From contig ONQC01000012.1 of the NCBI GenBank assembly GCA_900319855.1, positions 1-64,000 on the forward strand: 64,000 nucleotides of DNA, given 5' to 3'. Position 1 is the stretch's first letter; each line of letters opens with the position of its first letter. Of this stretch, positions 15,074-24,670 are shown in pieces. Source of the DNA: an uncultured Bacteroidales bacterium (lineage in GTDB: Bacteria > Bacteroidota > Bacteroidia > Bacteroidales > UBA932). The notes beneath the pieces were generated by a model, which saw nothing but the letters and a program-made list of their open reading frames with translations, searched no databases and had not been told where the DNA came from. The position numbers were made by a program, and so were the translations under genes.

Positions 15074-17755
15074 ATGAAGAATTTTTGGAGAAAAGCAGCC
15101 TTCCCGCTGGCCGTGGTCATCTTAGCCGCGGCCCAGACGTTCGGAATGGACATCGCGCGCCGGGGCGTATCGTGGAGCGAGCTCATCGGTCCGGTTTTTA
15201 CGCCGGACACGGTCACCTATGACAACTCCAAGGTATTCACGAAGTTCCGCACGGGCGCAGACAAGGCGACCGGCGATTCGGCCGCTTTGCTGGGCGAGTT
15301 GTCTCCGGAGGATACCCTCCCCCGCCTGACCGCCCGCGACACGATCATCCCGCCGGATTCCCTCAAACTGACCGACCCGTTCCGCTACCGGTATTATGTC
15401 GCCCTCAAGGACTCCCTGACCCATAAACAGACCATCGACTCGCTCAAGGCAGCCGGGGATTCCCTCGACTGGCCCCGCCTGGACTCGCTGTATTATGCCG
15501 ATTCCACCATCGAGGCCAAGCGCAAGTTCGATGAGTGGTATGCCGGACTGGACAAGGCCGCCCGCAAGCGCTACGACGCCGACCAGAAATTCAAGCGCCA
15601 GCAGAAAGAGATGGACAGCCTGTTTGCCATCAAAGACAGCCTGAAGGCCATCAAGGACAGCATCCGGGAGAATACGCCCCGCATCCTCGAGACCTTCGCC
15701 CTGCCCGACAGCCTGTTCTACAAGCGGCTGGTCACCTGGAACCGGGATCCGCTCTTCGCCAAGGCGACGGCCATCCCGAAGGATACGAGTTTCAACTACA
15801 CCTTCAACGACTATCCTTTCCAGCGCAACGATGTGGGTGCCAGCTATCTGGGTATCATCGGATCCCCCGTGCAGACCTATGATTTCTTCAAGCGGGCGTC
15901 CGTCGACAGGATCTCTTTCTACGAGCCCTACGAAGTCTACAGCTACAGCCCGTCGACCCTGCCGATGTACAATACCAAGACCCCGTACACCGAACTGGCC
16001 TACTGGGGCACCAACTTCGCCAACACCGAACGGGAAGAGTCCGAGCTGCACATCCTGACGACCCAGAACATCTTCCCGCAGCTCAACCTCATGCTGGAGT
16101 ATGACCGATTCGGCGCCAACGGCATGTTCGAAAGCGAGAATGCCGACAACCGCACCTTCGTGGCGGCGGCCAACTGGATTGGCAAGCGGTACCAGGCCCA
16201 TGGCGGTTACATCTTCAACAAGATCGAGAAGGCCGAGAACGGCGGTATCACCGACAATTTCTGGATCCGGGATACCACGGTCAATTCCCGCGAAATCGCC
16301 GTCAACCTGACCGATGCGGACACCAAGGTCGTCAAGAACACCGTGTTCCTCGACCAGACCTACCGCATCCCGCTGACCTTCATCAAAGACCTCTTCCACA
16401 AGAAGGACACGACCCAGGCCGGAAAGACGGAAACCCTGGATACGGATGTCACGACCTTCTTCATCGGCCACAGCAGCGAGTTCTCCACGTTCCGGAAGAT
16501 TTATACCGACAACATCGCCACGACCGACGAGGTCGGCCGCGCCTTCTACAACGGCAATTTCTTCCTCAACCCGACACACAGCAACGACTCCCTCCGGGTC
16601 ATGCGCCTGGAGAACCGCATCTTCGCCAAATTGCAGCCCTGGTCGGCCGACGCCTTCGTTTCCACCCTCGACGTCGGTATCGGCAACCGGATCCAGAAGC
16701 ACTACCTCTTTACTCCGGACACCTACCTGACCGGCCCGTCCAATACGGTTTGGAATTCCACCTACCTGTACGGCGGAGTCGGCGGCCAGCTGCGGAACGC
16801 CGTCCACTGGAACGCCCAGGGTGACTTTACCTTCCTGGGGCAGGAAATCGGAGACATGGGCATCCGCGCCGACGCCCGGCTGGACTTGTATCCGTTCCGG
16901 CGCCACCGCAAGAGCCCGATCAGCCTGAGTGCCCATTTCGAAACCAGCCTCCGCGAACCGGACTTCTATGTCCAGCACATGCATGCCAACCACTATCGGT
17001 GGGACAATGATTTCGGCAAGATTTCCACGACCCAGGTCGAAGGCAAACTGGCCATCCCGCACCTGGACTTCGAGCTGGCCGCAGGATATGCCCTGTTGGA
17101 CAAGAATATCTATTACGGCACAGACGGCATCGTCCGGCAGAATACGACGCCGATGAGCGTGGCTAAGGTCTCGCTGATGAAGAATTTCCGGCTCTGGTTG
17201 TTCCATTTCGACAACCGCGTCCTGTTCCAGGTCTCCTCCAACGAGGATGTCATGCCGCTGCCGATGGTCGCAGCCAACCTGCGCTGGTACCTCCAGTTTA
17301 ACATCGTCAGCAAGGATGTCATGAAGATGCAGATCGGTGCCAACGTGACCGGAACGACGCAGTGGTACGCTCCTGCCTACAGTCCGGCCCTCGGGCAGTT
17401 CCATAACCAGACCGAGGAGAAATACGGCATGAGCCCGTATATCGACGCCTTCGTCAATGTCCAGTGGAAACGCGCCACCATCTTCGTCAAGCTGGTCAAC
17501 GCCGGCATGGGCTGGCCGCTGGAATCCGCCGATTATTTCAGCGCCCACCATTTCATCCGGCCGCAGCGCGCCCTCAAGTTCGGCATCTGGTGGCCCTTCT
17601 ATCTCCAGCCGCACAAGAACCAGAGCGCCAGCAGCCGCGCCGGATCGGGCGGCGGATCTTCCGCCAATGGCAGTCCCCGCAGCAGCGGCGGCGGGCTCGG
17701 CAACTTCGGTGGCGGACTGGGCGGCATGACCCAAGGCATGGGCGGCGGTTTCTAA
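15074..17755 (+). CDS. Putative outer-membrane porin (Bacteroidota putative porin family)
   Basis: The 893-residue protein starts MKNFWRKAAFPLAVVILAAAQTFG, a signal peptide. A charged helical N-terminal region (about 90-230) with several DSL and DSLKAIKDS runs precedes a long beta-rich body. Segments such as YEVYSYSPSTLPMYNTKTPYTELAYWG, LTTQNIFPQLNLMLEYDRFGANGM and KNTVFLDQTYRIPLTF match remembered putative porin proteins (PF14121 type). The C-terminus is unusual: after the last strands comes a Gly/Ser-rich tail of about 40 residues, GSGGGSSANG...GGMTQGMGGGF. Outer-membrane location is inferred; substrate is unknown. Confidence 0.88.
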   Translation: MKNFWRKAAFPLAVVILAAAQTFGMDIARRGVSWSELIGPVFTPDTVTYDNSKVFTKFRTGADKATGDSAALLGELSPEDTLPRLTARDTIIPPDSLKLTDPFRYRYYVALKDSLTHKQTIDSLKAAGDSLDWPRLDSLYYADSTIEAKRKFDEWYAGLDKAARKRYDADQKFKRQQKEMDSLFAIKDSLKAIKDSIRENTPRILETFALPDSLFYKRLVTWNRDPLFAKATAIPKDTSFNYTFNDYPFQRNDVGASYLGIIGSPVQTYDFFKRASVDRISFYEPYEVYSYSPSTLPMYNTKTPYTELAYWGTNFANTEREESELHILTTQNIFPQLNLMLEYDRFGANGMFESENADNRTFVAAANWIGKRYQAHGGYIFNKIEKAENGGITDNFWIRDTTVNSREIAVNLTDADTKVVKNTVFLDQTYRIPLTFIKDLFHKKDTTQAGKTETLDTDVTTFFIGHSSEFSTFRKIYTDNIATTDEVGRAFYNGNFFLNPTHSNDSLRVMRLENRIFAKLQPWSADAFVSTLDVGIGNRIQKHYLFTPDTYLTGPSNTVWNSTYLYGGVGGQLRNAVHWNAQGDFTFLGQEIGDMGIRADARLDLYPFRRHRKSPISLSAHFETSLREPDFYVQHMHANHYRWDNDFGKISTTQVEGKLAIPHLDFELAAGYALLDKNIYYGTDGIVRQNTTPMSVAKVSLMKNFRLWLFHFDNRVLFQVSSNEDVMPLPMVAANLRWYLQFNIVSKDVMKMQIGANVTGTTQWYAPAYSPALGQFHNQTEEKYGMSPYIDAFVNVQWKRATIFVKLVNAGMGWPLESADYFSAHHFIRPQRALKFGIWWPFYLQPHKNQSASSRAGSGGGSSANGSPRSSGGGLGNFGGGLGGMTQGMGGGF

Positions 17756-17766
17756 ATTCCGGCACC

Positions 17767-18813
17767 ATGTCCCCCCGGCAATTCGCAAGATACTTGATAC
17801 TCAGCTTAGTGGCGCTTCCCGTCACGGGTTTTCTGCAGCCCCGGCAACCGGAACGCACCCCGCCGGCCGAAGAAGAATTCGTCCGTTGTGCCCTGGCCCT
17901 GCGAGGCTGGTCCTCCCCCGTCATGACCTATAGCGCCGGATTCAATTATGAATTGCTGGAAAACCTTGGAGAAGAGACCCCCTGCACCCCGGATATTTTC
18001 CTGACCCGACATGACTATCCGCTGGACAGCCTGATGGCCGACAGTGTCGATATGGTCATCCTTCCCTTCACGGATTCCCTCGACATTCCCGAGACTTTTT
18101 TCTCCACGCCGGTCCTGCCCGACAGTACGGTCTGGATTATCCGGGACAGCCGGGAAAACCTGATCCGCACCGTCAATGTCTGGCTCGGACAATTCCAGGG
18201 GACGAAGGCTTTCAGCAGCATCCAGCAGCGGTTCAAGCCCTCCTATGAGCCGTTTAAACGGGTAGAGAATGAGCGCATCGGAACACCCCTCAGCCCGTAT
18301 GACGAATTGCTCCGCCAATATGCCAAAGGGATCGGCTGGGACTGGCGCATGCTGACCGCCCTGGTCTGGAACGAATCCAAGTTCCACATCGAACTGCGCT
18401 CCCCCCGCGGAGCCGAAGGCCTGATGCAGATGATGCCCCACACGGCCCGGAAACACCATACGGACGACATGCTCAATCCGGAGGAGAACCTGCGCGCCGC
18501 CTGCGAATACCTGCAGCGGTTGCAGAACATGTTTGACGACGACGCAGCGGATCCGCAGGAACTGATGCGCTTTACCCTGGCCGCTTACAACGCCGGCGAG
18601 GGCCGTTTGCAAGACATCCTCAACTACGCCGCCTATGCCGGCAAACCCCACGCCCGGTGGTCGGAGCTGCTCGAGGTCATCCCGGATATGCGGGAAGAAT
18701 CGATCCTGCAGGTTGATACGGTCAAACTGGGCATCTTCCAAGGCTTCGAGACCATCAAGTACATCGAAGACATCGAAGCGCTCTACCAGGCCTTCTGCAC
18801 GCTGGCGCCGTAA
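17767..18813 (+). CDS. MltF-like membrane-bound lytic transglycosylase
   Basis: I chose ATG 17767 (MSPRQFARYLILSLVALP), 11 bases after the porin stop, giving 348 residues with an N-terminal hydrophobic anchor or signal. Residues about 40-170 form a degenerate solute-binding-like domain as in MltF. The SLT domain follows: YDELLRQYAKGIGWDWRMLTALVWNESKFH, where the Glu of the NES motif should be catalytic, then SPRGAEGLMQMMPHTA and TLAAYNAGEGRLQDI. It cleaves the MurNAc-GlcNAc bond of peptidoglycan to 1,6-anhydro products. Its stop abuts the stop of the convergent permease gene with no gap. Confidence 0.93.
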   Translation: MSPRQFARYLILSLVALPVTGFLQPRQPERTPPAEEEFVRCALALRGWSSPVMTYSAGFNYELLENLGEETPCTPDIFLTRHDYPLDSLMADSVDMVILPFTDSLDIPETFFSTPVLPDSTVWIIRDSRENLIRTVNVWLGQFQGTKAFSSIQQRFKPSYEPFKRVENERIGTPLSPYDELLRQYAKGIGWDWRMLTALVWNESKFHIELRSPRGAEGLMQMMPHTARKHHTDDMLNPEENLRAACEYLQRLQNMFDDDAADPQELMRFTLAAYNAGEGRLQDILNYAAYAGKPHARWSELLEVIPDMREESILQVDTVKLGIFQGFETIKYIEDIEALYQAFCTLAP

Positions 18814-19968
18814 TTATTGGGCCCGGACGGTCTTGGCCGGGTCGACGCGGGAAATAAACAAGCTCGGAAGCAACAAGAACAGCAGGATGACCAGGAACGA
18901 GGCCAGGTCGGCCCCGATAATCAGCCACGGGTTCACGTGCACCGGTACGAAAGAAACGAAATAATTGTCCGGATTGAGCCGGATGAAATGGGTGGTCCCC
19001 TGCACCAGACACAGCAGCAGGGCGATGGCGTTGCCGATCAGCATCCCTTTGAGCACCAGGTTCGCCGCCACGCGGACGAAGACTTCGGAAATGGCCCGGT
19101 CGGTCATGCCCATGGATTTGAGCGTACCGATGGTGGAAATGTTGCGGAACAGCAGGATCAGCAGGCCGGAAATCATGTTGAACCCGGCCACGATGGTCAT
19201 CAGGACCAGGATCATCACGACATTCAGGTCGATCAGGTCCAGCCACGAAAAAATCGAAGGGTATTTGTTCTGGGCGGAAGAGGCCAGCGGGGCTTCCTCC
19301 TCCTGCGGAGTGGACAGCAGGACCAGGGTTCCGACCCGGTTGGTCATGTCCTCCAGGGCGGCGTTGCTCTTATCGGTCAGGGAGTATTCCACGGCCGAGA
19401 CCTCGTCGGAAGACCAGCCGTTGAGCCGCTGCATGTCGGACAGGCCCGCGAAAACGACCAGGTTTTCGTCGCCGGACAGGATGCTCGGATAGACTTCCGT
19501 GACATGGAAATTCCTGACCTTCACCCGTTCCCCGACAAAATACGCCAGCAGCCGGTCTCCTTCGGACAGGTTCAGCATCCGGGCCAGGCGGGACGGGACC
19601 CGCACCCCCAGGCTGTCCGGTCCGTCCGGGACGCCCTTGAACAGCACCCCGTGGATATTGTCGCCGCTGCGCACGATTCCCGCACGGTAGACGGCGGGAA
19701 TCACCGCCTCGATCCCCGGAAGCGCGGCCGTGGATTCCATCCAGGACGCCTCAAGGGAGATCGGATCGGTTTCGCCCACATAATTCAGGTCCGGGGGCGT
19801 GAGCTGGATATCCCCGGAGATGGCCGTAATCCCCTTGCGGAGTTCCTTCCGGAAACCGCCGGAAATGGCGACGGCCAAAATCATGACAAGAAAGGAGATC
19901 GCGATCGAAATGACCGCGATCTTCCCTTCAAAACGGATTCTGCGCGATATGAACCGCGGAGCGTTCAT
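18814..19968 (-). CDS. ABC transporter permease, LolC/LolE (FtsX-like) family
   Basis: The start ATG 19968 (MNAPRFISRRIRFEGKIAVISIAIS) gives 384 residues. There is one N-terminal membrane segment (about 13-38), a large periplasmic MacB-like domain (about 45-250) and three C-terminal segments: VVMILVLMTIVAGFNMISGLLILLF, the region around LVLKGMLIGNAIALLLCL, and LIIGADLASFLVILLFLLLPSLF. IGTLKSMGMTDRAI is the FtsX/LolC coupling-helix type motif. The likely role is lipoprotein release or a related envelope export with an ATPase encoded elsewhere. The ATG overlaps the TAA of the M13 peptidase gene by one base (TAATG), indicating translational coupling. Confidence 0.9.
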   Translation of the reverse strand: MNAPRFISRRIRFEGKIAVISIAISFLVMILAVAISGGFRKELRKGITAISGDIQLTPPDLNYVGETDPISLEASWMESTAALPGIEAVIPAVYRAGIVRSGDNIHGVLFKGVPDGPDSLGVRVPSRLARMLNLSEGDRLLAYFVGERVKVRNFHVTEVYPSILSGDENLVVFAGLSDMQRLNGWSSDEVSAVEYSLTDKSNAALEDMTNRVGTLVLLSTPQEEEAPLASSAQNKYPSIFSWLDLIDLNVVMILVLMTIVAGFNMISGLLILLFRNISTIGTLKSMGMTDRAISEVFVRVAANLVLKGMLIGNAIALLLCLVQGTTHFIRLNPDNYFVSFVPVHVNPWLIIGADLASFLVILLFLLLPSLFISRVDPAKTVRAQ

Positions 19969-21983
19969 TACCAGATATGGACGCGTTCCTCTTCGGGCCG
20001 CCACATCGGATCCCCTTCCTTGATGCCGAAGGCATCGAAGAATTCACCGAAGTTGCGGATGGAAACATTGACACGGTTCACGGCCAGGGAGTGGACATCC
20101 ATGTTGGTCAGGCGCTCCTTCTCCTGGTCGGTGATGTTCTGGGCCCAGATGGCACCATAGGACAGCCAGAAACGCTGCTCCGGCGTGAAGCCGTCGATCA
20201 GGCCCGGACGGTTGTCCTTGATAGCGTTCTGCATGGCGGTCCAGGCGATGCTGATGCCACCGTGGTCACCGATGTTCTCGCCCATGGTATAGGCACCGTT
20301 GGCATGGAGGCCCGGGAGGATCTCCACCGCGTCGAACTGGGCGCCGAGCTTGGCAGCCTTCTCGTTGAACTTGGCCTTGTCCTCGTCGGTCCACCAGTTG
20401 ACCATGTTGCCTTCCGCGTCGAACATGCTGCCCTGATCGTCGAAACCATGGCTCATCTCATGACCGATCACCACGCCGATACCACCGTAGTTGACGGCCT
20501 CGTCGGCCTCCGGATCGAAGAACGGCTTCTGGAGAATAGCGGCCGGGAAGCAGATCTCGTTGGTCGTCGGGTTGTAGTAGGCGTTGACCGTCTGCGGGGT
20601 CATGCCCCATTCGGTCTTGTCGGTCGGTTCGCCGAGCTTGGACAGGTTGTCGGCGGTATACCAGGCGCTGGCTGCACGTAGGTTCTCATAATAGGTCTTG
20701 GACGGATCGATGTCCAGGGTGCTGTAATCCTTCCACTTGTCCGGATAGCCGATCTTGACGGTAAAGGCCGCCAGTTTCTCGCGGGCGCGGGCCTTGGTGG
20801 CATCGCTCATCCAATCCAGGCTGTCGATATGCTCGCCCAGGGCGGTGCGGAGGTTCTCCACCAGCTTGACCATCTTCTCCTTGGAGGAAGCCGGGAAATA
20901 CTTCTGGACATACATTTCGCCGACGGCTTCGCCGAGCAGGCTGTTCGGAACGGACATGGCACGCTTCCAACGCGGGCGCTGCTCCTGGGCACCGGCCATC
21001 TGGTGGCTGAAGAACTCCCAGCTGGCGGTGTAGAAATCATCGCTCAGGGAACCGCAGGAACCGCTGATGAAATTCGCCAGCAGATAAGCCTTCAGGCCCT
21101 CAAGGTCGCAATTCTTGAAGATCTGGTCCAGGCCGTCGAAATAGGAAGGCTGCTGGACGATCACTTTCTCCTGGGCCGGGATGCCCAGTTCCTGCATGGT
21201 CAGGTCAATGTGCAGGTTCGGCCAGTTCTTGAAGATCTGGTCGGTAGACATCGGGTTGTAGATTGCCGCCATGTCGCGGTTCTTCTCGCGCGTCCAGGAG
21301 ACCTGGGCCATCGCATCCTCGACAGCGAGGTCCTTGGTGGCCAGTTCTTCGGCATTCTCCAGACCGGCAAGTTCGAAGACCTTGACAAGGAAGTTCTTGT
21401 ATCCGGCCTTGAGCTCGGCGTTCTTCGGGTCGAGGTAGTAGTCACGGTCGCCCATGCCCAGGCCGCCCTGGCCCAGGTAGAAGATCTGCATGTTGCTGTC
21501 CATCAGGTCAGCGTCCACGCCGCCGCCATAGAAACCGCCTTCACCGACCTTGTTCATGCGGCCCAGCAGGCGGGCCAGGTCCTCCTTGGAGGAAACGGCC
21601 TGGATCTCGGCGATGTAAGGCTTGATCGGCTCGGCACCCAGCTGGTTGCGGGTCAGGGAGTCAAGGGCCATCTTATAGAGGTCGGAGATTTTCTGGTCCA
21701 CGGAGCCTTTCTCGGCCGTCATCTTCGCCATCTCGGCAAAGAGGTCGTTCAGCTGTTTCTGGGTGTTCTCGCCGATGGCGTCGAAGGAGCCGTAACGGGA
21801 ATACTCGGCCGGAAGCGGATGGGCTTTCTGCCAACCGCCGGTGGCATACTGGTAAAAATCCTGGCCCGGGCTCACGGACGTATCCAGGGAGGCCAGGTCG
21901 AGGGCAGGAAGTTTCTCCTGCTTCTGGCCGCAGGCGCTTGCCAGCACGGCAGCGGCCATCATCATGATCATCGTTTTTTTCAT
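19968..21983 (-). CDS. M13 (neprilysin/PepO) family zinc metallopeptidase, lipoprotein
   Basis: The 671-residue protein starts MKKTMIMMMAAAVLASAC, with a lipobox at Cys18. It has the M13 layout: an N-terminal domain opening LDTSVSPGQDFYQYATGGWQ, a mostly helical middle, and a catalytic C-terminal part with NAYYNPTTNEICFPAAIL, zinc site HEMSH (His508, Glu509, His512), the third-ligand motif ENIGDHGGISIA, and a closing DPMWRPEEERVHIW where the family usually ends CxVW. It should degrade peptides in the periplasm or at the surface. The 5' leader is about 65 bases with a weak -7 TATCTTCG (22058-22051). Confidence 0.95.
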   Translation of the reverse strand: MKKTMIMMMAAAVLASACGQKQEKLPALDLASLDTSVSPGQDFYQYATGGWQKAHPLPAEYSRYGSFDAIGENTQKQLNDLFAEMAKMTAEKGSVDQKISDLYKMALDSLTRNQLGAEPIKPYIAEIQAVSSKEDLARLLGRMNKVGEGGFYGGGVDADLMDSNMQIFYLGQGGLGMGDRDYYLDPKNAELKAGYKNFLVKVFELAGLENAEELATKDLAVEDAMAQVSWTREKNRDMAAIYNPMSTDQIFKNWPNLHIDLTMQELGIPAQEKVIVQQPSYFDGLDQIFKNCDLEGLKAYLLANFISGSCGSLSDDFYTASWEFFSHQMAGAQEQRPRWKRAMSVPNSLLGEAVGEMYVQKYFPASSKEKMVKLVENLRTALGEHIDSLDWMSDATKARAREKLAAFTVKIGYPDKWKDYSTLDIDPSKTYYENLRAASAWYTADNLSKLGEPTDKTEWGMTPQTVNAYYNPTTNEICFPAAILQKPFFDPEADEAVNYGGIGVVIGHEMSHGFDDQGSMFDAEGNMVNWWTDEDKAKFNEKAAKLGAQFDAVEILPGLHANGAYTMGENIGDHGGISIAWTAMQNAIKDNRPGLIDGFTPEQRFWLSYGAIWAQNITDQEKERLTNMDVHSLAVNRVNVSIRNFGEFFDAFGIKEGDPMWRPEEERVHIW

Positions 21984-22098
21984 ATCGAAAAATTATGAGT
22001 TTCAATTCACTGCTTCCGCCGCTCACGCGCGGGCGAGAGCGAAAACCTTGCGAAGATAGGAATTTTTGCGATATTTGCATCCTAATAACCTGGCAAAT

Positions 22099-22785
22099 AT
22101 GGCCAAAAAGACCTTGAAGAATATCATAATCCGCTACGGTGTCGCCACTTTCGGCCTGATCCTGGTCGCGATTGGCGTAGCCCTTTCCCTGAAATCCAAC
22201 CTCGGCACCGCCCCGGTTTCCTGCCCGCCGGCCGTCCTCAACCTCAAATGGGGCGCCATCAGCGTGGGTACCTTCACCTGGATGATGCATATCATTTTCA
22301 TCCTGACGCAGATGATCCTGCTCGGCCGTAAGTTCAAGGCCGAATACCTCATGCAGATCCCGGCCGCCTTTGTCTTCGGCTACCTCTGCGATGCGGCCAT
22401 CTGGGCCTGCCAGGGTATCCCGGCCGCAACCTACGCCGCCCGGATGGCGCTCTGCCTGGCCAGCGTCCTGCTGACTGCCGTGGGTATCCACATCGAAGTC
22501 GTCGCCGGCGCCTGGATCCTAGCCGGCGACAAGCTGACCGATGTCATCGCCCAGGTAACCGGGACCAAGTTCAGCAATGTCAAGATTGTCATCGACGTTG
22601 TCCTGGTGCTGCTGTCCGCAGGGTTCGCCTGGCTGTCGTTCCGCAGTTTCTTCGGAGACGGCGCGGACATCGTCATCCGCGAAGGCACCCTGATCCTGGC
22701 CCTGCTGACGGGGCTTTGCATGAAACTGACCGACCCCATCGTGGACCGGCTGTTCTTCCCTATCCTAAAGAAAGCCGATGAATAA
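22099..22785 (+). CDS. YitT/YczE-like integral membrane protein (DUF6198 type)
   Basis: I chose ATG 22099 (MAKKTLKNIIIRYG); a start 11 codons earlier would read through the promoter region. The 228-residue protein has about five membrane segments, beginning YGVATFGLILVAIGVALSLKSNLGTAPVSC, the typical opening of YczE/YyaS-like proteins. It lacks a soluble domain. Function is unknown. A near-consensus GATATTTG lies 22 bases upstream. It overlaps the next gene by 8 bases, so the two are translated as a pair. Confidence 0.85.
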   Translation: MAKKTLKNIIIRYGVATFGLILVAIGVALSLKSNLGTAPVSCPPAVLNLKWGAISVGTFTWMMHIIFILTQMILLGRKFKAEYLMQIPAAFVFGYLCDAAIWACQGIPAATYAARMALCLASVLLTAVGIHIEVVAGAWILAGDKLTDVIAQVTGTKFSNVKIVIDVVLVLLSAGFAWLSFRSFFGDGADIVIREGTLILALLTGLCMKLTDPIVDRLFFPILKKADE

Positions 22786-23734
22786 GGCCGTCCGGTTCCT
22801 CAAGGAATGGATGCTGCCCGTGGCCATGGTCACCGGCGCAACCCTCTACCTGCTCTATTACTTCATCCCGGCCCTGAAGCCGCTGGGACCCGTGCTGGGG
22901 CCAATCGCCTCGGAAGGCCAGCGCTGGGTCATCGCCATCCTGCTGTTCTTCCAGTTCGTCAAGACCTCTCCGCACGACCTGAAACTCCGCCGCTGGCACC
23001 TGTGGGTCCTGCTCTTCCAATGCCTGGCCTTCGTGGCCTTCGGCCTGGCGGCCGCCTTCACCGAACCCGGAGACATCCGCATCCTGCTGGAATGCGCCAT
23101 GCTCTGCCTGATATGTCCCACCGCTTCGGCGGCGGGGGTCATCACGGACAAGCTGGGCGGAGACCTGCACGGGACCGTGACCTACCTGCTGCTGATCAAT
23201 TCGGCCGCGACCCTGTTGATCCCGACCGTCATCCCGATGGTCAATCCCCACGCCTCCCTGGGTTTCTGGGAATACGTGTTCTCGCTGGCCCTGCGGATCT
23301 TCCCGCTGCTAATCGGACCCTGCATCCTGGCCTGGATCATCCGCTATACCACGAAAAAACTCCAGCGCACGCTGATGCGCTGGAGCAGCAACTCTTTCTA
23401 TGTCTGGGGAATCGGGCTTACCCTGGCGATCCTGCTGTCCACCAAGGCTTTGCTGCACAGCCACCTGGGAATCGGCACCATCCTCTGCATCATCCTCGTC
23501 TCCCTCGCCTGCACCGCCGTCCAGTTCCTCTTCGGCCGCAAGTCCGCCAAGGGACACGTGGACAAGATCACGGCCGGACAGGCCCTCGGCCAAAAGAACA
23601 CCGGCTTCCTGATCTGGCTCGGCTATACCTACATGACCCCGGTCACCTCCATCGCCGGCGGCCTCTACGCCATCTTCCAGAACCTCTTCAACTCCTGGGA
23701 GTTATACCAGCACAGCCACGGCCGGGAAGTATAG
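22778..23734 (+). CDS. Membrane transporter, bile acid:sodium symporter (BASS)-like
   Basis: The 318-residue protein has eight to ten hydrophobic segments and starts within the stop region of the previous gene (ATGAATAA overlap). Features that point to the BASS/SBF superfamily are the CAMLCLICPTASAAGVITDKLGG segment, with small residues and Pro in a broken helix, and the repeat of that pattern near LIWLGYTYMTPVTSIAGGLYAIFQN. The substrate cannot be inferred, and the family call is moderate. It could also be described only as a multi-pass transporter. Confidence 0.72.
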   Translation: MNKAVRFLKEWMLPVAMVTGATLYLLYYFIPALKPLGPVLGPIASEGQRWVIAILLFFQFVKTSPHDLKLRRWHLWVLLFQCLAFVAFGLAAAFTEPGDIRILLECAMLCLICPTASAAGVITDKLGGDLHGTVTYLLLINSAATLLIPTVIPMVNPHASLGFWEYVFSLALRIFPLLIGPCILAWIIRYTTKKLQRTLMRWSSNSFYVWGIGLTLAILLSTKALLHSHLGIGTILCIILVSLACTAVQFLFGRKSAKGHVDKITAGQALGQKNTGFLIWLGYTYMTPVTSIAGGLYAIFQNLFNSWELYQHSHGREV

Positions 23735-23737
23735 GGG

Positions 23738-24670
23738 TTATTTCTTCTTGCCGCTGAGGAATTCCAGACGGGCACGAGCCGCGGCCTTGTCGGTCTCTGT
23801 CTCGGCGTACTGGGCCAGCATCGGCAGGTATTTCTTTTCGAGCTTGGTATCCTTGCTGTTGCGGGCCAGCAGGACGCAGTTGCGGATGGCCGTGATGTCA
23901 TCCTTCTTGATTTTCAGGACTTTGTTGTAGTACTTGAGCGCGTTCTTGTCATCCCGCTTGGCCACCAGGTAATAGGAACCCAGGTTATCCAGGAAAAGCG
24001 TGTTGTTCGGCTCGTAGTCCAGCATTTTCTGCGACAGGTCGCGGAAAGCGTCGTAGCAGCGCGGGGTCGCATACTTGAAGAACACAAAGCAGTACTCCTG
24101 GATGGCGGCGTCGAAATAGTCCTTGTCAACCGTAATACCCGGATACTGCCACTTCGGCTTCTGCGAAGCGTTGTAGTCGATCAGTGACTTCAGGTCGGAA
24201 AGGGCCATGTCCGGGCTCTCCTTTTCATAGCCGACCAGGGCCGCGACCTTGTTGAACCGAAGGTCCAGCCGCTCCGGCGCCAGCTGGATGGCCTTCTCAA
24301 TGTAACGGATACCTTGTCCGAACAACTCGTCATCGTAGAAGGTCTCCTGGAAATAGTTGACATCCTTGCCCAGGCTGTCCTTCAGCGCCAGGGTCGGCGC
24401 CTGGCCCAGGAACCGGGCCTGTTCGCGGGCGACCATCTGCACGCTTTGGGATTTGTCGAAACAGAACAGGAACCGGGCCTGGAGCATGTCCAGGTCTTCC
24501 GGCCAGTCAGCCTCCCACTTGTCCAGCAGGGTCTCGACACCCAGGCCGGATGTTCCGACACGGGAGACCAGGTTCTCATAGCGTTTCATGTATTCTTCCG
24601 CCGTCTGGCTCTGGGCCAGTGCCGGGAAAACGGCCAGGACGAGGGCGGCCGTCAGAAGGATTTTCTTCAT
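23738..24670 (-). CDS. Secreted TPR-containing protein
   Basis: The 310-residue protein starts MKKILLTAALVLAVFPALAQ, a signal peptide ending ALAQ. The rest is helical, with TPR-like units around ELFGQGIRYIEKAIQLAPERLDLRFNKVAAL, MLDYEPNNTLFLDNLGSYYLVAKRDDKNALKYYNKVLKIKKDD and AIRNCVLLARNSKD. It overlaps the methyltransferase gene by ATGA, so it ends the pyrE operon. Binding partner is unknown. The pairing of a periplasmic TPR protein with a cytoplasmic rRNA methylase in one operon probably reflects shared expression only. Confidence 0.87.
   Translation of the reverse strand: MKKILLTAALVLAVFPALAQSQTAEEYMKRYENLVSRVGTSGLGVETLLDKWEADWPEDLDMLQARFLFCFDKSQSVQMVAREQARFLGQAPTLALKDSLGKDVNYFQETFYDDELFGQGIRYIEKAIQLAPERLDLRFNKVAALVGYEKESPDMALSDLKSLIDYNASQKPKWQYPGITVDKDYFDAAIQEYCFVFFKYATPRCYDAFRDLSQKMLDYEPNNTLFLDNLGSYYLVAKRDDKNALKYYNKVLKIKKDDITAIRNCVLLARNSKDTKLEKKYLPMLAQYAETETDKAAARARLEFLSGKKK

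Noticed and set aside
17464-17766. Upstream extension of the transglycosylase frame
   Set aside because: It lies within the porin coding sequence and lacks homology; ATG 17767 follows the porin stop and begins a hydrophobic anchor.
15122-17788. 888-codon open frame on the minus strand opposite the putative porin
   Set aside because: The plus-strand frame has a signal peptide and family motifs; the minus frame is a shadow.
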